From contig NC_092671.1 in assembly GCF_964355755.1 (NCBI RefSeq), positions 11,231,001 through 11,295,000 on the forward strand: a DNA stretch of 64,000 nt, in the 5' to 3' direction. Position numbers and translations under genes: made by a program. Source of the stretch: Antedon mediterranea (taxonomy: Eukaryota > Echinodermata > Crinoidea > Comatulida > Antedonidae). How positions within the stretch are numbered: position 1 is the first letter of the stretch; every line of letters begins with the position of its first letter. Positions 25,820-36,605 of the stretch are shown here, piece by piece. A model generated the notes under the pieces. It had not been told where the DNA came from, searched no databases, and saw only the letters and a list, made by a program, of their open reading frames with translations.

Positions 25820-27480
25820 AGCAGACAGACACAGTTTTCCAGTACATTGTTACACCACGTGTGCGATTGTGTAATACGAATTTTCTTACTCACGTGTCTT
25901 TTCCCCAACATAGATTGTTTGTAGAATTTATGTGATAGGAATGGCCAACAGACGTCTAAAATCCAACAAGTGGGTATAGAATCATAACAAACCGTTTTGA
26001 GCGCTAATTTCATTACGGTCAGTGCCTTATCAATGTTTAAATGTAGGTCCCTATAGAGGTAAAAAGATGTTCTTTATTTACGTTTTCGGGTAACAACAAT
26101 TTAAATAGAGTAGAACAGCAGAAAGGGGCTTAAAACATTGTCTCCTTAATAGGGGGTTTCGCGAGAAAAACAACAAGCATTATTATATAACAAAATGAAC
26201 AATAATTGATCTGTCAAGAAATTGAGAATTCAAAATCTGCAGCTAACGTTTCCGCAATGAAACTGTCGAGCCAGAGCATTTATCGTGATTATATCTAAAA
26301 CTAAAAAAAATCGAAATTAATTTAATCATTTGGTCTGCTTTGTTGTATTTGTGATGGATAAAAATTTTTCCCTTTAATAGTGGTTGAATCAGACATCTGT
26401 ACTTTTATTATGGGTATCATCTGATTAGGCTTGACCGTATAGTGTTAAAACAGATATTTCCCTCGTTTCGTAGGAAAGTTTCCCAGTTCTACTCTACAAA
26501 ATTGTTATAGCTTTTTATAACTGCATACAAAAATCATATCGATACGTGACCCGAGTATATACAATTTTAGTGAGCTTTATCCAGTCTCGGTAGAACTAAT
26601 CTAGGCCTGTCAGATTTCATAAAAATAAATAATAAGTGTTTTAATTTTAGATACAAGTTTGAGAAATTGTCCAGTTTTATTCAAATTGTATCAGATTTCC
26701 AATTGTTTTGGAAAAAAATCTAATTACTTTTGTTCGGTCTATGACATTAAAGAATTGATTCATCTGTAACTTATGTATTTTCATTAATATTTCACTTTCA
26801 TTGTAACAATGTTTCTGCTGGGCAAATTAATTAAAAGATTTCAACACACAATACGCAGATGTACAGATAATCCAAGTTGAAATCTATAAAATTGTAAAAT
26901 GCGAAATGTCAGTGTTACTCAAATCTCTTAAATTGCGTTACAGTGTTACCTGTTGAGATTGATAATGGAAGAACGGCTTTGTTTCCCATTTTCAGTTTCA
27001 GTAAGTATCATTATAGCGTATAGAAAGAAAATTCGCCGATCAAGATGTGATTATATTCTCCGCTTGGTAATTGTAGATTTACAGCTCCCTTTAGAGGCAA
27101 GTAAAGTCGTCGGAAGTTGCTGAAATGAAATGCGTGCTTAAAACAATAAACGAAATGGACTTAATGTGTACTATTCAACATCGTGAAGATAATAACAACG
27201 TAAACACGCTCAGTATCCACGATTTGTGGTTCTTAAAAGTCATTGCTGAGTGATGCCATTTTGTTTAAAAGATTGAATACTTGTCTACGTACTATACTTA
27301 TAATTGCTACATTTAATATCCTTGGTGAAAATATTACGGGAGGGAAAACAGTTTAGTGTATAGTTTTAGAACTCAATTATTGATACAAAATATCACTATA
27401 TCATACTTATTAAAGGTTTCAGTATAGTCAAATCAATATAATGGTTCCAACATAATAGAACAAATAAACTAATTAGTTAA

Positions 27481-28106
27481 AGCCCCATTCCCTACGTTTT
27501 TTAGATCTAATTTAAGATCACAAACTATATTTAATGTAAAAATAATACTATATGGTCCTATTGCGATAACTTTTTTCGTCTTTAAACGGTTAAAAATGTG
27601 AAAAATAAGTCGATTTTAATAATTATAGCGGCCCGCTATAAATCCCAAAATGCATTGCGCGCGGATTGATATTTTTGTTTTTCACCTGTAATTCGCCCAC
27701 TTTTCGATCGATCGTGAGGCCAAAACAAATGGAAGACTCCCAACTTTTCAGCGAAAATATCGGGTTTTCCCCAATTTGTATCAACGGAGTCTGGCAAAAA
27801 TAGAAAGACAATTAATGCAGCAACTATACAACGTCAGGCTAGGTATATAGCTAGCGTACGATGTTCGTACGTTACCGATGTTTACCAGCTAGGCCTAAAA
27901 AACTAAGCCTAGCCAGGCTAGGCCTAAGACCGTCCACGAGAGGTCGATCGCCGCGAGCTACTTAGGTAGTGCATTGTTTCTCACTTTTTATCATAATTTA
28001 CCATAAAACGTACATTTAAGACAAGGAATGACATGGTTTAATGTTTTTAAAGTGATATACATGTATTATTTTCCAAAAAACGTCCAAAATTGCAGGGAAG
28101 GGGTCT
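27481..28106. mobile_element. 626-bp non-autonomous DNA transposon flanked by TTAA
   Basis: Left end AGCCCCATTCCCT and right end AGGGAAGGGGTCT are imperfect inverted repeats. Both are bordered by TTAA (27477-27480 and 28107-28110). The inside is unlike its surroundings: CpG-rich words (GCGGCCCGC, TGCGCGCGG, CGATCGATCG) and a cluster of self-complementary AGGCCTA words at 27880-27930. No transposase is coded; the - strand frames inside are short and unrecognised. A TTAA target would fit piggyBac or Kolobok groups, and a TAA target would fit PIF/Harbinger. Confidence 0.65.
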
Positions 28107-28110
28107 TTAA

Positions 28111-29321
28111 CATAACAACAAAAGGTTGATGACAATTAACCTTTAAATCCTTATTTATAGCTAAAGTTATTTCGTAATTCCATAGACAATTTTTTTCTAC
28201 AGAATCTATATATAAATTATGCTTAATTCTGACATAGGCGAGCACAGTGGAAAAACTTCGGGGAAAATCTCCGCCTTGGATAAATACCTCATCTTTCTTA
28301 GATGTACCGCGAAACGTATATTTGATAACATTAGTTCTCATTATTACGATATTGTTTCATATTTCTATCTTAGGAAGATATTATAAAGAAATTTTGAAAC
28401 AAAATTTCTGATTTCATCGGTAGATTTTTAACCGTACGCGGTAGAAGTAATTTCCGGGTTCACGGTGAGTTCACGGGTTCACCTTGCAACTTCCTGGTTT
28501 CAACTAAGTTGGACGTTAGTGGCGATAGCCATTTTAGATTTTGTTTATTTTCGGGCCGCGCGTATGAATGTACAGTAGTTAGCAAAATTAAACTGCAAAT
28601 TAATAAAGATCAAATTAAATATATTCATAAAGCATCGGAGTAAATTGTTGGAAATAGTATATAAAATTACATCGAGAGAACTGATGATAAAACCTTTTGT
28701 TTTAAATAGAGTGAAACCCCGATAGCCGAGTTGTTAAGTAGGCTGGCAGGAATAACTGTGGGCTATCACGATTCCGTTAGGTGATACTTCTGCCCATGTT
28801 GCAAGCCGTCTAAAAACATCTCCCTTCTTGGGCCGAAACGGCCCACTGTGTCGCGGAAGTTACCCAGAATTGCAACTGACTATGTCTAGTTATATAGCTA
28901 AGGCCTACAGAGTAGTGAGACACCAATATGTGAACAAAATAACCCAAAGTAACAAGAAAAATAATATAACGACAAGTATTATTCATTCAACGTAGATCTC
29001 AATTCAAAGAAAATCGTGCTATAAAACACCTTTCACATAACATAAATGTATACTTCTACTGTAGCATTATTATCAGAGCCTTATATTATATAACGGAACC
29101 ATACTACTGATAGTGATTGCAACCAAAGTGATCTAACATAACTACTTTGTGATGTTACACTATCGAGGATTAAACCAATCACTATGATTAGTAAGAACAC
29201 ATGTCAACTGCGGTACCAATAACTGCAGTGTCCCACACGTTACAGGGTAACTACCGTAATTATACTCAAAATCCAATGTATGTTTAAAATCTGTTTGGCT
29301 GCCGTATAATTCCATTCATTC
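28111..29321. other. Region upstream of the GPCR
   Basis: Probably holds the GPCR 5' exon or intron. A GC-richer patch at 28430-28565 contains diverged GGTTCACGGTGAGTTCACGG repeats. No TATA box or initiator could be assigned. The - strand frame 28066-28341 starts in the 626-bp element and is unrecognised. Confidence 0.4.
28718..28870 (+). other. Possible tRNA-Ser/Leu-like repeat fragment
   Basis: CCCGATAGCCGAGTTGTTAA resembles the D-arm/A-box of a class II tRNA, within a locally GC-rich stretch containing the inverted repeat GGGCCGAAACGGCCC. No B box was found at the expected distance. Could be a SINE remnant; weak. Confidence 0.25.
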
Positions 29322-29334
29322 TTTTTACTTTCAG
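29322..29334 (+). promoter_or_regulatory. Probable 3' splice site just upstream of the GPCR start
   Basis: A pyrimidine-rich tract ending in TTTCAG lies 26 nt before the receptor ATG. It suggests the coding exon is preceded by an intron in the 5' UTR, with the first exon and promoter further upstream. The upstream exon was not identified. Transcript data would settle it. Confidence 0.5.
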
Positions 29335-29360
29335 ATAGTTCATGAAAGAAAATTATAAAG

Positions 29361-30497
29361 ATGGATCCGTACGAAGATATCGATTGTTCCTTAATATTCA
29401 ATGGCTCAGCATACGAAGCCGAGTATTTAGTGTACTCGACAGGCGATAAGGTTAACATTATGTTTATTATGCCAATTTTTCTGCTCGTCGGTTTGGCGGG
29501 AAACGGTACATTCTTGTTTGTTACAATGAAAGTTCCAAACATCCAGACGGCAACAAATGGATATCTAGTAAATCTTGCCATTGCAGATATTCTGTTTCTG
29601 ATTTTTGCGATCACCGAAAAGATTGTGTGCTTGATTGCTTCCCCTCTTGAAAGAGACAAGAGTGTACTCGGTATAGGCGGAACTGTTATCTCAGAGATGG
29701 CAATCAATTTGTCGTATTTTGCATCATTATTCTTTATAACACTTGTTACTGTTGAACGTTATTACGCGGTTTGTACGCCACATGCACGACAAGATACAAA
29801 CAAAACTTCTACAATAAAAATCATAATAGCCTGGATAATTGCAGGCATATTAGCAAGTACTTTATTAGGCTCTGTTTTGGACAAAAATATCGTTTGCATC
29901 GTATGGCCAGACGAATATAATTATTTACCGCCGTATATAACAAAATACCATTTTTTAAAACCGTGGATGTCTATTTATGCAAACTTTCTGCAAGGTTTTC
30001 TTTTTATCATTTTGTTTGTGGTGAACACTGTGTTGTATTTCAGAATAGTATACACGCTTGGAGATCGATTACAACTAAACCGAGAAGATTATGCGTGTCT
30101 GAAAAGAGATAAGAACATGAAACTGAGAAATCAAATCACGAGAACTGTGATTATTAACGGATGCGCATTTTTCTTTTGCCTTGCTCCGTATGAATTTACG
30201 TCTATATTTTATGCCATATCGGAGATAAACAATCACGAGATTCTTGATGGTCCTCAACGCAAACGTTTGCAGTTTGTAGTGCGTGGTTTGGTGTACACCA
30301 ACGCTATTGTAAATCCAATAATTTACGTATGTACAAGCCCTAGGTATCGCGAGGCATTCATTACGACCGTATTGGGTAGGAGGAACCAAGGAGACTTGGC
30401 TAATGCGAACTCATCAATAACGCAACAAACTCAGGGAGGCAGCATGCGAATAAAGCGAACACCACCACAGCAAACAACACAAGAGACAACGTGCTAA
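29361..30497 (+). CDS. Rhodopsin-class (class A) seven-transmembrane receptor, probably peptide-type, orphan
   Basis: A 378-residue plasma-membrane receptor expected to couple to G proteins, coded in one exon. Visible class A landmarks: N-glycosylation sequon at N14, GN with N48 (1.50) in TM1, LAIAD with D76 (2.50) in TM2, ERY with R133 (3.50) at the end of TM3, W158 (4.50), P276 (6.50) in a CLAP motif, and NPIIY (N318-Y322) in TM7. The tail after about residue 330 is Ser/Thr/Gln-rich. Odd points: position 3.25, usually the disulfide cysteine, is T108, although C179 is present in the second extracellular loop; C90 near the top of TM2 could be a substitute partner. W6.48 is L274, and TM5 has no proline at 5.50. 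The ATG is the first in frame after a splice acceptor. The ERY and general layout fit invertebrate neuropeptide-type receptors, but no subfamily or ligand can be named. Family call very sure, ligand unknown. Confidence 0.95.
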   Translation: MDPYEDIDCSLIFNGSAYEAEYLVYSTGDKVNIMFIMPIFLLVGLAGNGTFLFVTMKVPNIQTATNGYLVNLAIADILFLIFAITEKIVCLIASPLERDKSVLGIGGTVISEMAINLSYFASLFFITLVTVERYYAVCTPHARQDTNKTSTIKIIIAWIIAGILASTLLGSVLDKNIVCIVWPDEYNYLPPYITKYHFLKPWMSIYANFLQGFLFIILFVVNTVLYFRIVYTLGDRLQLNREDYACLKRDKNMKLRNQITRTVIINGCAFFFCLAPYEFTSIFYAISEINNHEILDGPQRKRLQFVVRGLVYTNAIVNPIIYVCTSPRYREAFITTVLGRRNQGDLANANSSITQQTQGGSMRIKRTPPQQTTQETTC

Positions 30498-30906
30498 GTT
30501 TTCGAATGGAAAAATGAAAAAAACTTTTACGTTATTGAGGGCGCTATTCAAATACTGAAAACTATATAATTATAATACTATATAATTAAACAATTATTAT
30601 TTTAAGTTGTGAAAATTACAAATAACAATAGATCCTTTAAAAGGAATGTATAAGTTGTATAGAAATTATTTAGTTTTTTTGTCTCCTTAAATTAATCATT
30701 TTATTTATACTGGAACAGAACTGATGTAATAAGTGTAATAGTCTGAATTTATTAACGATAGTAGAGTTAGAACGCTGGATCTTAAAAATAATGTAATTTA
30801 ACAAGTCCTATTCCGTTACCCATGTTTTGAATATTAGAAACAACATTCAACTCTCTAAGACCAGACAACAGGGGGCTGGCCCTCATGTTCATTCCATTTT
30901 TTCAAA

Positions 30907-30926
30907 AATAAATTTTAAAGAATAAA
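30907..30926 (+). terminator. Candidate polyadenylation signals of the GPCR gene
   Basis: Two AATAAA hexamers (30907-30912 and 30921-30926) lie about 410-430 nt after the receptor stop codon, on its strand. AATAAA is common by chance in DNA this AT-rich, so the assignment is tentative. Confidence 0.35.
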
Positions 30927-32219
30927 ACTTAATACGAAATGAACAATTTTCTATGAGATGGGCCACGGATACATTTTTCTGGCAAATTAGGGTGTAGGGT
31001 TTAAAGTAAGGTATTCAAAATGGTATGAAGTTTCGAGTCTGACCTGACCTCGATGTCTGGTTTAGGAGAGATACATACACATCGAATTACGACACAGGAA
31101 CAAAAATGTTCATGTATATATCATATTTATATCATCCGTTTCAGTTGAGTGTTGTGTGCAATAGAATCATTATGTAATACAGTATATAGTATGACGTTAT
31201 AGTGTGTGACCAGTCAGTAAGACTAGTCCCTAAATAACGCAATATTTGGACCGGGTTAGTGACACAGTTGTATTTAGTTGTACAGGAAAACGCAAATAAA
31301 TCATTTAGTTAATATGATTTATTTTTTTACTTACAATCATTAGAAAACCATCATTGTTATTAATATTATCTGTATTGCACGTTGTAAAGGATTGACAATT
31401 TAATCAATTTTTAATAGTTGACATTCATGTTAAGAGGTCACAATCACATCCTCAACGCATACACAAGCTCCACATAAAGTGCTTTTTTGATGTTGAAAAC
31501 TCAACATTATACAGGATTTGAACCAATGACCTTGGGATTGGTAGTCAACCATCGTAACCACCAAGCCACAACTTCACTCTAATACTACATTGCTCAGACA
31601 ACAATATTCAAGAACAAACACTTTTCATCTTAAAATGTTCATAATCGCTTTCATCAACATAACAATTATTAATACATTTCTACAGGGAACATTATAATGG
31701 AATAATTATGACTATCACATCCTCTTATAAAAGGACGATGAACCTCATCAATAACAACATTAACCTACTGTACTGTTAACTTGTGTTTAAATTAATCACG
31801 TCTTTCTTCGGTTGCAATCAAGCAAAGGCCAAAGTGGCATACATACACTCACATTGGATTACATTTATATCTTTAGAAATATCATGATATCACAGTCAAT
31901 TAGACCAGATATAGGCCTATTACGTATGTATACATGTTCGAACGTCACATAAGACAAGTTATAATCAAATTGCTAGTTTCAAAATTATACTATTTGTCGG
32001 GTTTGCCTATTTAAAGGGCAGCGGTATTTCAAAAGAGCTACACAATGGTTAGTTGCCTGTGGTGCAGATAATATTTCTAAAAGTGTCATTGTTAATTATA
32101 GAAATGAAACATGGGATACATGTATAGCATTCTATTAATAATTATATCTTGGGACATTTCAGTAAACATTTACAAAATATTTTATCAGACATTCACATTA
32201 TAATTTATCATTGACCTAC
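30927..32219. other. Intergenic downstream of the GPCR
   Basis: Possible extended 3' UTR then AT-rich sequence; only the inverted SINE head at 31505-31580 is recognised. Confidence 0.45.
31505..31580 (-). mobile_element. tRNA-derived SINE head, second copy of family A
   Basis: On the - strand, GTGGCTTGGTGGTTACGATG is followed by CCAATCCCAAGGTC and the B-box GGTTCAAATCC (31513-31523). The same order and wording occur at 22491-22549 on the + strand. Body sequence after the B box is diverged. Confidence 0.6.
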
Positions 32220-35200
32220 AGTATACTGCAACAGAATGACCATCATCCTACAATTCATTATCAGTTCAATCATCGAAATCAGTAGCAACATTCAAATGTT
32301 TCTTATCAAAATCTTAATATTACATTTTATCAATCATTATTATTTTCCTTATTCCAGCTTTCTCATCGTCATCATTGTCATCGTCATCATCAACATCACA
32401 TATTCTGTCATTCTCTCTTCATTATTCCAGTTTATCATCGTTATCATCATCTTCGTCAACAATCACAATAAGTTTTCTTCAAAGTAATGATCACAATCAT
32501 GTCAACACCGATATCATTATCAATATTTTATTTATCATTAAATTCTTTGTTATCACCAGGTCAACAATCAATATAAGCATATCCGTTATTAAACACACAC
32601 TTATCAACATTTTAACATCATCGTACTGTATCATCAATATAAATGACAATTATAATTATACTCATTATTAAACTAATTATTATCATTGCATCATAAATAT
32701 TAAAAACAATAGAATATTCATCAATAAACTAATTATTAACAACATCAACGCAATATCAATAATAAATTCATTGTTATTATCATCTTAACATATATTCAAC
32801 AGCGTCTTCATCATAAACTGATTCCTATCAAAATGGTAACATCATCGATCATAAATATCAACAATAAGAAATCCAATCATAATCACCATCATATCATCAA
32901 ATATCAACAGCGTCTCCATAATGAAATTCATTCTTATCATCATTTTAACATCATCGATGATAAATATTAACAATAGAAAAATTTATCATTAAACTAATTC
33001 TTATCACAATTTTAACATCATCGTAGCATCAATATCAACAGCTTCTCTATCATTACATTCATTCTTATCACAATTTTAACATCATCATATCATAAATACC
33101 AACAGTTTCTCCATCATTACATTCATTCTTATCACATTTTTAACATCATCGTAGCATCAATATCACCAGCTTCTTTATCATTACATTCATTCTTATCACA
33201 ATTTTAACATCATCGTAGCATCAATAACAACAGCTTCTCTATCATTACATTCATTCTTAGCACCATTTTAACATCATCATATCATGATCAATAACAACAG
33301 CTTCTCTATCATTACATTCATTCTTATCACATTTTTAACATCATCGTAGCATCAATAACAACAGCTTCTTTATCATTACATTCATTCTTATCACATTTTT
33401 AACATCATCATATCATGATCAATAACAACAGCTTCTCTATCATTACATTCATTCTTAGCACCATTTTAACATCATCATATCATGATCAATAACAACAGCT
33501 TCTCTATCATTACATTCATTCTTAGCACCATTTTAACATCATCATATCATGATCAATAACAACAGCTTCTCTATCATTACATTCATTCTTATCACCATTT
33601 TAACATCATCGTAGCATCAATATCAACAGCTTCTTTATCATTACATTCATTCTTATCACATTTTTAACATCATCGTAGCATCAATAACAACAGCTTCTCT
33701 ATCATTACATTCATTCTTATCACATTTTTAACATCATCGTAGCATCAATATCAACAGCTTCTTTATCATTACATTCATTCTTATCACATTTTTAACATCA
33801 TCGTAGCATCAATAACAACAGCTTCTCTATCATTACATTCATTCTTATCACCATTTTAACATCATCGCAGCATCAATAACAACAACTTCTCTATCATTAC
33901 ATTCATTATTATCACAATTTTAACATCATCGTAGCATCAATATCAACAGCTTCTCTATCATTACATTCATTCTTATCACCATTTTAACATCATCGTAGCA
34001 TCAATATCAACAGCTTCTCCATCATTAAATTAATTCTTATCACCATTTTAACATCATCAATGAAAAATATCAACAGCTTCTCTATCATTTAGTTATTACC
34101 ATTTTATATTACAATCACGGCATCGTCAATATCAACATCAACTCATTTGTATCACGATGTTAACAACATCGCATTACCAGTTTTCATCAACAAAATCATT
34201 CTAATTATTATCTTAACATCATCAACAACATGGTTGTTATTATACTCATTCGTATAACTATCTTAACGCCATCGATTATAAATCTCAACAATAGCAAATA
34301 CATCATAGACTATCATAATTTTAACATCATCATATCATATTATTATCATCGGTATCACTATTAACAGCACCTTCCTCATTAACTCATTCGTACACCATAT
34401 TATTAACACAATGTCATCAATATCATCAGGAATGTCATATTCATCATTAGAATCATTCTTATCACAATTTTAACATCATCGCATCACAATTATTATCATT
34501 ATCATCAATGATACTATCTTCATTATTACACTTATTCTTAACAACACCGTCTCGCTAATATCTTCAATATTATTATAGAATAGTCATTATTAATTTAATT
34601 ACTATTATGGCAATCTTAACAACATCATCATCAACAGACACCATAATCAAGAGCAACAATCTTAATTGTTAATTAACTTACTCTTATCATCATCATCAAC
34701 CACGCCTTCCTCTACATCAACAAGACTCTTTATAACATCACAGCCATTTTTGTTATCATCATAAAGATCATTAATTTCACTCTCATACATCTTCGAATCA
34801 TCAGAATCATTATTGTCATCATTTTCCTGATAATCTTCCTATCATTATTATTGCTGTCATCATTATTATTGTCACCAATACCATCATCTTGCTCATCTTC
34901 AATGTCAATATTAAAGTCATGTTTAACAACAGCAGCATCGTCAATGTTAGTGCAATACCTATCATCACTAATTGTTATATTATCATCACTAAAAACATCA
35001 TAACATTAAAAATATTACAAAATTCATTTTCTCAGCAGTCATCAAAAACATTCAGTTAAAATCAATATCATTACATTTATCAATAACAAAGTCATTAATC
35101 ATCATGTCAATGTCAACCTTTTTCATCTTCATCAAAAGTAGCATTAATCATAATCAGCAATCATCATCATCACCCCAATAATCATCCTCATTACAATAAT

Positions 35201-36480
35201 AATCTCCCACTTTGTCGTCATTCCCATGTACTCACTGAATAACAAACTATATCATTATTATTGGCATAATGATGTGTAACGTACAGTACCTGAGAGATAT
35301 TACCATATTTGACAAATAAAACGTTTCATAACCTCGACGAAATCAACATCAAAATTACTGTAAATAATTAATGACATAGTAACCTTTAATTACACATTCG
35401 AACTGTATAAGTTATTCAGCGAGGAGGACTAGAGTGTTTTAACAAATTAAAAAATGTAAAAAAAGAAAAGCCGATAACAACATGTATGAGAGATTTTTGG
35501 CTTAAGTATTCAATACATTATGAATAATTTGTATAGGTAATAAACAACACAATTATTAATTCATACCGAAACCTGTAGACAGAGTTGCTTCTTTCTGGAA
35601 CGCGCTGTCAGCTAGGTATAATCACAGTTAAAAACACTAACTATAGTGGCGCTGTATGTTTTTTTAAACTGAGTGGGTTAAGAGTGGGCTGACCTAGATT
35701 AACTTAGAATTAAATAAAACTTCATAATTATTTGGATTTGAATATGTCTTTTAATATAATATCGACTAATCTAATGATATGAATGAAACTACTCACGGCT
35801 ATAACATAATATGATATCCAACGAATATATCACCATCTCTGGTAGGCTTACACAAATCAAATCAATTCCATCATCGTCACCATCATTAACACTCACATCA
35901 TCATCATGATCGTCCACATCATCATCATCATCATGGTCATCTTCCTGATCATCATCAACAACATCATTGTTCATCATTAGTTATCAACATAAATATCAAC
36001 AATTGATATCGAGAATAACCATTAGATCTAATATAATGGCATTATTATATTCAATATTACTATCACGACCAACAATAAACAGAAACACGACCATTACAAT
36101 TAATGGCAATTTAAATTATTAACATAGTTTTAATTATCAATGTTGTATCGAGTGCCAACACATTTATCATTATCATACGTTATCGATCATCATCAATATG
36201 GATCGTCAGTGTCACTAACATCATTATTATTTTTTTCACAATATTTTCTATCACTCATAACCAATTGAATAATCATTATCATCTTGACGTCATAATCAAC
36301 AACATACAAAACAACAACAAAATTATTATCAAATTATCATCATTTACTCATCATCATGCTCAACACCATTCTCATTATTCTCTCTGACAAAAAAAACCAT
36401 AAAATAGTTTTATTAACATTATCATTGGCAACTGTTTTAACATTTATCATCACTATTAACAGTCATTATCAGCAATATCG
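32220..36480 (+). repeat. G-depleted ATC/CAT-rich low-complexity block, about 4.3 kb
   Basis: Decayed ATC/ATT/ACA-type trinucleotide sequence in which G is almost absent on the + strand (1 and 3 G in the two 60-base lines I counted, starting at 33061 and 33241), while C is common. It includes the tandem array at 32985-34090 and purer CAT runs at 34690 and 35890-35960. Long open frames here (Ile/Ser- or Asp-rich) are products of the repeat. No gene seen. Confidence 0.9.
32985..34090 (+). repeat. Tandem array of about 64-bp units (around 17 copies)
   Basis: The unit reads TTAACATCATCGTAGCATCA then ATAACAACAGCTTCTCTATC and ATTACATTCATTCTTATCAC. Spacing between successive CAGCTTCT words is 63-68 bp. 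Variants with CATATCATGATCAATAAC are about 4 bp longer and recur in runs (33280-33560), which suggests unequal exchange in groups. Confidence 0.9.
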
Positions 36481-36490
36481 TTAATTATTA

Positions 36491-36605
36491 AGCTAGGACG
36501 CAACTCAAGGACGTACACGCGAGTTACCCAATGACAAGTGACAGTTCGAATAATTCATCGCTTGTGATTGGTCAAATCACTTGTTGCGTCTCTGAGAACC
36601 ACCCG
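36491..36605 (+). mobile_element. AGCKTGG-family MITE (short-core form), 5' end deleted
   Basis: AGCTAGGACGCAACTCAAGG lacks the GGTTCCCAC of the terminal repeat. The inner pair CCAATGACAAGTGACAG / TCATCGCTTGTGATTGG and the closing GAGAACCACC are kept. It sits at the edge of the ATC-rich block. Confidence 0.75.

Larger units (their letters stand above)
23964..27480. other. Intergenic
   Basis: Holds the duplication at 24.2 kb and palindrome copy B. The frame 25807-26013 on the - strand begins inside the palindrome flank and is unrecognised. Confidence 0.5.

Noticed and set aside
29240-29707. 155-residue open frame on the - strand over the GPCR start
   Set aside because: Antisense shadow of the GPCR coding exon.
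30075-30389. 104-residue open frame on the - strand inside the GPCR
   Set aside because: Antisense shadow of the GPCR.
32236-32671. Ile/Ser-rich open frames in the ATC-rich block
   Set aside because: Repeat translation; stop codons are rare because the sequence is almost G-free on this strand.
35789-35977. Asp-rich open frame on the - strand
   Set aside because: Translation of a GAT repeat (complement of ATC); no flanking gene structure.
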